In this document: one piece after another, positions 56,257-64,000 of the stretch | How the letters are laid out: each line of letters opens with the position of its first letter | How positions within the stretch are numbered: the stretch's first letter is position 1 | From: Hevea brasiliensis | Lineage: Eukaryota > Streptophyta > Magnoliopsida > Malpighiales > Euphorbiaceae | Direction of reading: 5' to 3' | NCBI RefSeq assembly: GCF_030052815.1 | Contig: NC_079496.1 | Span: forward strand, 69,429,652-69,493,651 | Length of the DNA: 64,000 bases | Made by a program: the position numbers and the translations under genes | Notes under the pieces: model-generated | Seen by the model: only the letters and a program-made list of their open reading frames with translations | Told to the model about the DNA's origin: nothing | The model's database searches: none

Positions 56257-59200
56257 TGTGACACCCCTTACCCGTCTACAGTATATCCGAGTAAGTTATG
56301 TCACACGGTGTACCGGAACACTCTATTTTATCTTAATTAATTTTTATCATAGTTTTGAATATAACTTGTGAAATATAATTCATTTAACTCATTTATTGAA
56401 ATTATAATTTATTTGAGATTCTGAAAATTTTATAAAAAATCCGGCAGAGTACCGGCTAAAAATGGAGAAAACAGTTCTTCGGAACCTGTGAAAAACACTT
56501 CCAAAATCATTTCCAAACAATCCCAACTCCATTTCATCAACAAAGTCTCAATATGATTTTCAACAACCTTTCCATTACTCAAACATTCATTTCTCATGGT
56601 ACTCATATACAAACAATAAATAAATACTCAAATTTTCCATTCATAACCACAATTTTCATTATTTACATGAACATCAAAATACATTACATAAGTTTCAATT
56701 ATACAAAAGGAAATAAAAGTTAATTACAAAATACCAAAATGAAACCTAGTGTCTTACCAATGTCATTCACTGTGGATGGTGAGGTGACACGGACACTATG
56801 CAGAGTTGCAGGAGGTCTCACCCAGTCTGTGGTCTACTGGGCTCTCGGTCAGTATCTCCAGAACCTACGCATGGCAAAAGCAACGCGCTAAGCAATAATG
56901 CTTAGTGGTGCCAATAATAAAATAAAAATAAATAACAGAAAGTAAATATGCAGTGAATGTATTGATGTTTCATTTCAAATAAATTTTCGATGAGTATTTG
57001 TAATCTTACTTATTTTGTACTTGTTATATTCATTATTTCATTAAATTTGGCCACTTTTATGTTTGGTTGCCCAAGTAACCTATACTGGACGACTGGACTG
57101 GATAAACGGGTAAACTGGCACTGGGTATCAAGTACCTCGGGCCGTCACACCATCGGTCACATATGTATCTCCCGGTGTGCAGCGAGCGGCTAATAAGCTG
57201 TAAATAACATTAGGCACAAGGCCAAGTCTCAACACAATGTCAGAATGGCTAAAAGCCATGAAATCACAGAATGGCATAATGCCATGTGCAGTATTGCTAA
57301 CTGAACCCTATTGGCATGCCAAACTATCCAAATCAATCTTGTTAGGTATACTAGGGCATTTGATACTTTTGAATTTTGAAATTTTTGAATTTCAAGCTTT
57401 GGTGTTACTATTCACTTCATTAGTCAACAAAAATGTTGACTTTTGCATTGAAAATAGGTACATTGGATTTAACACTCCCAACATACCACATTGTGCATTC
57501 AAAACTTGTTGGCATTAATCACCAATACCATTTCTAAGCTTAAAACTAATGGAGCAGAATTTTCAGTTTTTATACCCTAACTTTACTGTTCCATTAGTTA
57601 CTGTTGCAGTGGGAATTTGAGAAAATGATAAACATGAAAGTTGTTTCTTATTTTGTCTAGTTGAATTTATTTTTTTGAATCACTCCATTTGGAGTTTTGT
57701 AGCTCAAGTTACTATCCAAAAACCACAACTGGCCGGATTGAAAAATTTCAGAACTGACCATATCTACAGTGCAGTGAACAGTGACTGCAACTGCCTTGTT
57801 GGATAGGTTCTGGTCATAATTTGGGGTAGGTTTCTTCATGAAAGTTGTTGGTCTATATCTTAACTTATTGCTGTAAAAATTTCAGGTCAATTGGGCCATT
57901 CTACAATGAGTTATGGCCAAATGAACAATCACTATTCATTTGGTCATTCTGCAGAATCTGGTGGCAGGACATCCGGATTGGGGCAAGTTTTTGGTCCACT
58001 TGCTTTGGTCTTTTGGGCATGGTTTCTTCACCAAACTTGTGCCATTATGTGTCTAGTTTTATGTCCAATTGGCCAAACACCAATTGAACCTACACAGCCC
58101 AAGTTATGGCTATCCAAACAGGCTGGACTCACAGCCAAACCTGCAGGTCAGCCATGGGCAGCATACTATTTCAATTCCAATACCACAACAACCTCCAATT
58201 TAAGGTCAAAATTCATCAAATGGTCACTAATTGACCATTAGAATTTAATTTAAATATCTAAGCATTAAATCCTCAATTAAATCTCAAAACCCTAACCCTA
58301 ACAATCCATCACTTTATCTAACATACCCAAATCAACATCTAGCTCAAATATCCTTATCAACAACCATTTCTAAGCTATTTAGCTCAAACAAATCAATAAT
58401 TTCCAAACTCCTCCCATGGCTGCCAGATTTCTTGGTGTTCATACACATATATTTTATTTCAATTCCTTATAATTTCTTACTCAATTTAAGCCTCTAACAT
58501 GGAATAAAGAGTGAGAGATATGAAAATATGCACTAACCTCTTGTAGCTTAAATCCAAGCTAAACAAGACTTCAATTTTTCTTTACTTTCTTACTCTTTCT
58601 TGGCTGCCAAACACTTCTCCTTGGTGTGGGTATAATTTTTAGTGAAGGAAGGATATGGTTTTGAGGTGAGGAAGCTTAGGAAAATCAACCTTTAAAAGAA
58701 AAAAAATGGAGAGAAAGCTTCTTGGCTATGGTTTACGGGAATTGAAGAAGAAGAATTCAGTTTTTCCTTTCAATTTTCTGCCCATTTGACTCATTTTAAT
58801 TGGTTTATGGACATGTGTCACAATGTGATTGGGTGAGAGTGCTTAGTGACATAAGCATGAGGTCAAAATTGTAATTTTAATTCTTTTTTTTTTCTTTTCT
58901 TTGCTACTCATTTTCAATTCAATTTTTAGCAATATTTATTCGTATTTTATGTCATAATAATTATTTACTTAACTGGACAAGTCGGCAAAAAATCACCTCT
59001 GAAGGCGAAATGACCAAAATGCCCTCCGTTTGGCTTAACGGGTAAAAATTGTCTGTACCGATTGAAAAATTTTTCTAAATATTTTCTTGGCATTCTAATG
59101 CCATAGGAACCTCAATGACCCTTCTCTGGAGTCTCAAAAATTATTTTATAAATTTTTTTCCAGGTCTAGGGCTCCTAGTTGCGAGAACCGCAACTTCTCA

Positions 59201-59408
59201 CTAGGTTATCCATCGCTTTGGCACCGGCTCATTTAACTTGGTTGTATTTTATTTCTAAAATTTTTACTAAATTTTTCTTATTAATATTTGAGTTAATTAT
59301 GGTTTCTCACTTTAGTTAAAATATTTTTCCGAACATTCTAGCTGTCCGGACTGACACTGGTCACCGGAACAGTAGAATGTACGGAGTTGCTATAGGGAGG
59401 GTGTTACA
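56257..59408 (-). mobile_element. 3' LTR of element E, 3152 bp
   Basis: In + coordinates it runs TGTGACACCCCTTACCCG to GGGTGTTACA. It matches the LTRs of D throughout with more differences than D's two LTRs show between themselves. The stem-loop CTAAGCAATAATGCTTAG lies at 56889-56906. The U3 palindrome is decayed here (about 58846-58866). Confidence 0.92.
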
Positions 59409-60182
59409 ACTCTTCCCCTCTAATTTAAATTTTGTCCTCGAAATTTTACCTGATGCAAACAGTTGAGGGAACTGTTGCCTCATCGTCTCTTCATTTTCCC
59501 AAGTTGCCTCCTTGGTGTTGTGGTGCCTCCAAAGCACTTTCACCAGTGGAATCTGCTTATTCCTCAATTCCTTCACTTCCCGAGCCAGAATCCGTATGGG
59601 TTCTTCCTCATATGTCAAATCCGGTTGTACTTCAATTTCTTCTATGGAGATGACATGTGAAGGATCTGAGCGGTATCTTCTTAGCATAGACACGTGGAAC
59701 ACATTGTGGATCTTGTCCAGCTCTGGTGGTAAAGCTAGCCTATAGGCCACTGGACCCACACGTTCAATGACTTCATATGGGCCAATGAACCTAGGGCTTA
59801 ACTTACCTTTTCTTCCAAACCTCAGTACTTTTTTCCATGGTGACACCTTGAGGAACACATTGTCGCCAACCGCATATTCTATTTCTTTTCTCTTTAGGTC
59901 GGCATAAGATTTCTGTCTATCTGAGGCAACCTTTAGATTAGCTTTGATTAGTTTCACTTTCTCTTCAGTCTGTTTCACCAAGTGTGGGCCTACCATTTTG
60001 TCTTTGCCCAATTCAGTCCAGCACACTGGAGTTCTACATTTTCTCCCATACAGTGCTTCATATGGGGCCATTTGGATGCTAGCTTGGTAGCTATTGTTGT
60101 ATGCAAATTCTGCCAGTGGGAGGTATTTATCCCAACTTCCCTCAAATTCAATGACACAACTCCTCAGCATATCCTCAAGGAC
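59361..60182 (-). pseudogene. pol: Integrase C-terminus and chromodomain of E (exon 2)
   Basis: This follows the intron and opens VLEDMLRSCVIEFEGSW. Its domains are the same as D: KLSPRFIGPYEV, then EEEPIRILAREVKELR and KVLWRHHNTKEATWE, the chromodomain-like end. It has no internal stop. One extra T near the end, relative to D, shifts the frame so that the reading continues 48 bases into the LTR before stopping at 59361. Loss of the normal stop adds about 20 foreign residues. Otherwise this is the best preserved part of the element. Confidence 0.87.
59410..59421 (-). other. Polypurine tract, element E
   Basis: AGAGGGGAAGAG on the minus strand, one base inside the LTR end. Confidence 0.87.
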
Positions 60183-60257
60183 CTGACATATATTTCATGT
60201 TATTATTATCATTTTAGTTCAATATTTGTATTAATTCAATTGGTTTTAATTATTTAC
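60183..60257 (-). other. Putative 75-nt intron in integrase (element E)
   Basis: The donor is CAG|GTAAATAATT and the acceptor ATATGTCAG|GTCC. It sits at the same codon boundary and has the same length as the 28277-28351 intron of element D, with several base differences inside. Its preservation in two separately decaying copies argues for an inherited intron rather than a chance insertion. Confidence 0.72.
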
Positions 60258-60965
60258 CTGGATTACTCTTTCTGATTGCCCATCCGTCTGAGGATGGAAA
60301 GCTGTGCTGAAGTGGAGTTGTGCACCCAAGGACTCGTGCAACTTCTTCCAAAATCTTGATGTAAACCTTGGGTTTCGATCAGATATGATGGAAAGTGGAA
60401 TTCCATGTAGTCTAACTATCTCACTGATATACAATTCTGCTAACTTCTCCAGTGAGTAGTCAGTCCTAACTAGCAGAAAGTGTGCTGACTTCGTCAATCT
60501 ATCCACTATCACCCATACTGCATCATGTTTCTTCTGGGTGAGAGGTAGACCACTTACAAAATCCATGGTGACCCGATCCCATTTCCATTCAGGTATGCGT
60601 ATAGGCTGTAGCAAACCCGATGGAACTTGATGTTTTGCCTTGACTTGATGACGTGTCAAGCATTTAGTCACATAGTCAGCTATGTCCTTCTTCATACCAG
60701 GCCACCAATACTGAAGCTTCAGATCATGATACATCTTTGTACTTCCTGGGTGCATAGCATATACACTGGTGTGTGCCTCTTTTAGAATACTGGCCTTCAA
60801 TTCCCCATCATCTGGTACACACAGTCTTCCTTTGTAATACAGACACCCATATGCTTTCACCTCATAGTCAGTTGCTTTTCCCCCTGGAATTTTGCTCATA
60901 ATAGCCATTAGCTTCTCATCTACCCTCTGCCCATCTAAAATCTGCTGTAACAGGTTTGGCCTCAC
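60258..60965 (-). pseudogene. pol: Integrase core of element E (exon 1)
   Basis: Reading starts [13 protein letters not shown] after a stop shared with the upstream stretch. The zinc-binding region has HTSVYAMHPGSTKMYH and CLTRH, so the second Cys of the CxxC pair (CLTCQ in D and B) is replaced by Arg. The core has [21 protein letters not shown] and [10 protein letters not shown], with all three acidic residues in place. The exon ends immediately after VIQ. With the zinc site damaged, this integrase is probably weak or inactive. The frame is otherwise open for about 235 codons. Confidence 0.87.
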
Positions 60966-62247
60966 TTACAACTCAGCCAAAATAGCTCCATCTCGAACCA
61001 AAGATAGACGAGCATTCAATGATCTCAAAGCTGTCATGGATTTTCTGCTCAAAGCATCAGCAACTACATTTTCCTTCCCAGGATGGTAGTCAATTACACA
61101 ATCATAGTCCTTCAGGAACTCAATCCATCGCCTCTGTCTAAGGTTGAGCTCCTTCTGAGTTGGCAAATATTTTAGACTCTTGTGGTCTATGTAAATGTAG
61201 CACTTTTCACCATACAAGTAATGCCTCCATATCTTCAGTGCGAAGATAATTGCTGCAAGCTCTAGATCATGGGTAGGGTAATTTTGTTCATGTGGCCTTA
61301 GCTGCCTGGAAGCATAAGCGACCACTTTCTCCTCTTGCATGAATACACACCATAACCCATTATGAGAGGCATCACTGTAGACCACAAAGTCCTTTCCTGA
61401 CACTGGCTGTGTTAACACTGGTGCCTCTGTCAACATAGCCTTCAACTTCTCAAAACTGGTCTGACACTTGTCATTCCAGTCAAATCTGACATTCTTGTGT
61501 AACAACTTGGTCACTGGAGTAGCTATTAAGGAAAATCCCTTCACAAATCTCTTGTAATACCCAGCTAGCCCCAAGACGAACGACCTCGGTTGTATTTCGG
61601 GAGGCTTCCATTCCATCATCGCTTCTATTTTCTTGGGATCCACCTAATCCCATCGGTGACACTATGTGTCCAAGGAATGCAATCTCATTCAACCAGAAGT
61701 CACACTTGGACAACTTAGCATACAGCTTCTTTTCTCTCAGGGTTTGCAAAATAATCCTCAAATGCTCATCATGTTCTTCCCTGGTCTTGGAATACACCAG
61801 AATATCATCAATAAAGACCATTACGAACTGATCTAGGTATGGATGGAAGATACGGTTCATAAGGTCCATAAATTCCGCTGGTGCATTTGTTAGGCCAAAG
61901 GGCATCACCAGAAACTCATAATGCCCATACCGGGTCCTGAATGCAGTCTTTGGCATATATACATCCTTCACCCTCAACTGATGATACCCTGATCTGAGAT
62001 CAATCTTAGAAAATACTCCTGCTCCCTTCAACTGATCAAACAGATCATCAATTCTAGGCAACGGATATTTGTTCTTCACAGTCACTTTATTCAACTGCCG
62101 GTAATCGATGCATAGCCTCAAAGTCCCATCCTTTTTCTTTACAAACAGCACTGGAGCTCCCCATGGTGACACACTGGGGCGTATAAACCCCTTATCAAGT
62201 AACTCTTGCAACTGAGTTTTCAACTCCCTCAATTCAGTGGGTGCCAT
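60966..62247 (-). pseudogene. pol: RT and RNase H of element E
   Basis: RT motifs run from [20 protein letters not shown] through [15 protein letters not shown] to [10 protein letters not shown] (about 61810). RNase H has YSDASHNGL near 61380, [11 protein letters not shown] and [11 protein letters not shown] frame change of about one base near 61640-61660 (in the tether after FLGHIVS) and a TAA at 60966-60968 (Gln in D) divide the frame. RNase H also has TyrIleAspHis where others have TyrThrAspHis (catalytic Asp kept). The RT palm is intact. Confidence 0.88.
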
Positions 62248-63000
62248 CCTATAAGGAGCAATGGAAATGGGTCTTTGTGCAGCGATGTCTCAATAGCAAA
62301 TTCAACTTCCCTTTCTGGTGGCAAATCGGGCAATTCTTCAGGAAATACCTCTGGGAAGTCTCTTACTGTGGGTATATCACTCAGGTTTGGCTTAGCCTGC
62401 CTAGTATCCACCACATGTGCTAGGTAGGCTTCACAGCCTTTTCTCATCATTCTTCTTGCAATCGTGGTGAGATAACATTGACAGAAATCGTCCTTTCACC
62501 CACATGATGATCTCATTACCCTCAGAAGTTTTCAGAGAAATTCTCTTCAATTTGCAATCAACTATTGCCTGATGACGTGACAACCAGTCCATTCCCAAAA
62601 TCACGTCAAACTCGTGGAAGGGCAACTCAATCAGGTTTGCTAAAAATTCATACCCCTGAATACTTAACGGGCAACCCTTGTATACTTTGTTCACCACTAC
62701 ACTGTGGCCCAATGGATTAGTGACCAGAATGTCTTGGTCACTCTCCCCTACTAGTATCCCCCTTTCTACGGGTAGGTTGATGCAGATATATGAATGAGTG
62801 GATCCTGGATCCACCAATGCATGCACAGATGTAGTGTAGAGGGAGAACGTACCCCTGATGACGTCCGGGGCATCTTGCTCCTCCTGAGCTCTAATGGCAT
62901 AAGCTCTTGCAGGTGGTCTGTTATCAGGCCTCTCTGCTGGCTCAGATGCAGGCCTCTGTGATGGTACCACTGCGTCAGATTTGCCAAATTTCCTACCCCT
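62248..63000 (-). pseudogene. pol: Protease region of element E
   Basis: Protease has [13 protein letters not shown] near 62800 and FDVILGMDWLSRHQAIVDC with the Gln that is a stop in D. Frame changes near 62450-62500 and 62265-62280 break the link to RT; both sit in short patches that differ from D while the flanks are near identical. The protease would cut the polyprotein. Upstream, a stop at 63001-63003 ends the gag frame. Confidence 0.82.
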
Positions 63001-64000
63001 TTATGGTGCAGGAGCAGGTCTGTCTGCTTGTGTTGGAGCAGCTATAGTAGTTCTACGTGGACAATTCCTCAACTGATGCTCTGTTGACCCACACCTTAAG
63101 CAGGCACCAGTCACTCTCCAACACTCCCCCTTATGCCACTTCAGGCAATGTGGACATGCAAAAGATGCTGGGGCTGGTCCCCTGAACCCCATCCCTGGAG
63201 AGCTGCCCACTGATGGTGTGGACTGACCTCTCCTAGGGGTAAGCGTGGCTGGGCCTCCGAGACCGACCACGACCTTGTGATTGACACGAACTGCGTGCAG
63301 GTGGACCCTTGAACTTCTTCCCTGATGCAGGAGATGAACTAGATTGACCTGGGCCCCTCTTCTGCTGCCTCTCTCTTCTGGTCTGCTCACTTATTTTAAC
63401 CTTTTCAACCTTTATTGCAGCTTCCACTAACTTGGTGAAGTCGGTGATCCCCAAGGCAGTGATCATGATCTTTATATTATCATTTAATCCCTCTTTAAAT
63501 CTCTTACACCTTTCAGCTTCATTAGGGACTATCTCCCTTCCATAGCGGCTTAATCTGACAAATTCCTTTTCATACTCGGCCACTGTCAGCTGTCTCTGCC
63601 TCAGGTTAATGAACTCTCTTCTTCTCTCTTCCAGGTATACACTACCCACATATTTCTTCTTGAATTCGGAGAGGAAGAAGTCCCAAGTTATTACTTCTGG
63701 CTGTACTTCACTGGACACCGTATCCCACCATTCATATGCATCATCTTGCAATAGAGATACAGCAGCTTCTAGATTTTGCTCTGGAGTGTAGTGGAGTTGT
63801 TTCAAAACCCTGCCTGTTCTGTTCAACCAATTTTCGGCTGCAACAGAATCATCTTCTCTCTTGCCAAAGAAGTCCACTGCTCCAAATTTTCTTAGTCTTT
63901 CCAGGTGTGATTTCTGCTGTGGAGGTGGTGGTGGTGGTGGTGCTGGCATTACCCCAGCCATTTGTTTGAAGAATTCGGCCATTTACTGGAACATGGCCTG
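63001..64000 (-). pseudogene. gag: gag of element E (start outside window)
   Basis: The gag domain reads ERLRKFGAVDFFGKREDD, then AENWLNRTGRVLKQLHY, DDAYEWWDTV, FLSEFKKKYVGSVYLEERRR and RCKRFKEGLNDNIKI, and the zinc region has CPHCLKWHKGEC then CLRCGSTEHQLRNC. A run of seven Pro codons lies near 63928-63948. A TAA at 63983-63985 interrupts MFQ*MAEFF, and a frame change near 63240 separates the main gag domain from the zinc region. The true start codon should lie about 110 bases past 64000, by comparison with D. Gag forms particles around the element RNA. Confidence 0.86.

Larger units (their letters stand above)
56257..64000 (-). mobile_element. Ty3/gypsy element E (family 1), 5' LTR outside the window
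   Basis: This minus-strand element is closely related to D: the 3' LTR is 56257-59408, then polypurine tract, chromodomain, integrase with the same intron, RNase H, RT, protease and gag, which is reached at 63233-64000. Its PBS, 5' LTR and second target duplication lie past 64000. Coding lesions differ from those of D, so the two copies decayed independently. Confidence 0.92.

Overview
This 64-kb window is plant nuclear DNA made almost entirely of nested LTR retrotransposons. I found no host protein-coding gene, tRNA, rRNA or snRNA that I could support. The elements are mostly Ty3/gypsy chromoviruses of the Del/Tekay type: LTRs of about 3.1-3.7 kb, a primer-binding site for initiator tRNA-Met, the order gag-protease-RT-RNase H-integrase, and a C-terminal chromodomain. 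A Tat/Ogre-type gypsy element, a copia gag fragment and a TRIM are also present. A eudicot with a repeat-rich genome fits; Euphorbiaceae (Hevea, Manihot) is a guess from overall impression only, and the sequence does not prove it.

Layout. 1-4690: rearranged remains of a family-1 gypsy element (minus), with a short gag zinc-knuckle piece and two LTR fragments joined head to head, giving a long inverted repeat. 4691-5729: LTR debris with a 223-bp unit repeated about 2.9 times. 5730-22650: two related plus-strand family-2 gypsy elements, A and B, fused. A has LTR 5730-9380, gag and pol, but pol stops after RNase H. A 70-bp scrap of A-type LTR then runs into a truncated 5' LTR of B (12722-14223), B gag-pol (14412-19067) and the B 3' LTR (19115-22650). 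22651-24280: copia-type leader and gag remnant (plus). 24281-24372 plus 35486-47060: one Tat/Ogre-type element (minus) with gag, an upstream ORF1 resembling the DUF7745 group, its PBS and a 6.7-kb LTR. That LTR carries an antisense ORF with its own TATA box. The Ogre gag is split by a complete family-1 gypsy element, D (24373-35485), with TGGTT target-site duplications. 47061-48198 and 55925-56256: one older repeat-like target. It is split by a solo LTR (C, 48199-55924, duplication TGCAT), which holds another solo LTR (51527-55701, minus, duplication ACAGG), which holds a 535-bp TRIM (54977-55511, duplication CTCTC). 56257-64000: a second family-1 gypsy element, E (minus), whose 5' LTR lies beyond the window.

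All coding regions are broken by stops or frameshifts, so nothing here looks autonomous as read. The most notable signals are: (i) a 75-nt GT-AG intron just after the integrase catalytic Glu in D and E but absent from B; (ii) paired stem-loops that keep their shape while changing sequence across LTR families; (iii) a TGACATCA palindrome near 550 bp from the LTR 5' end, and a subterminal block near 30-80 bp, both shared by divergent LTRs; (iv) the antisense, TATA-bearing ORF in the Ogre LTR; (v) the three-level nest of solo LTRs and a TRIM, with all three target-site duplications intact.
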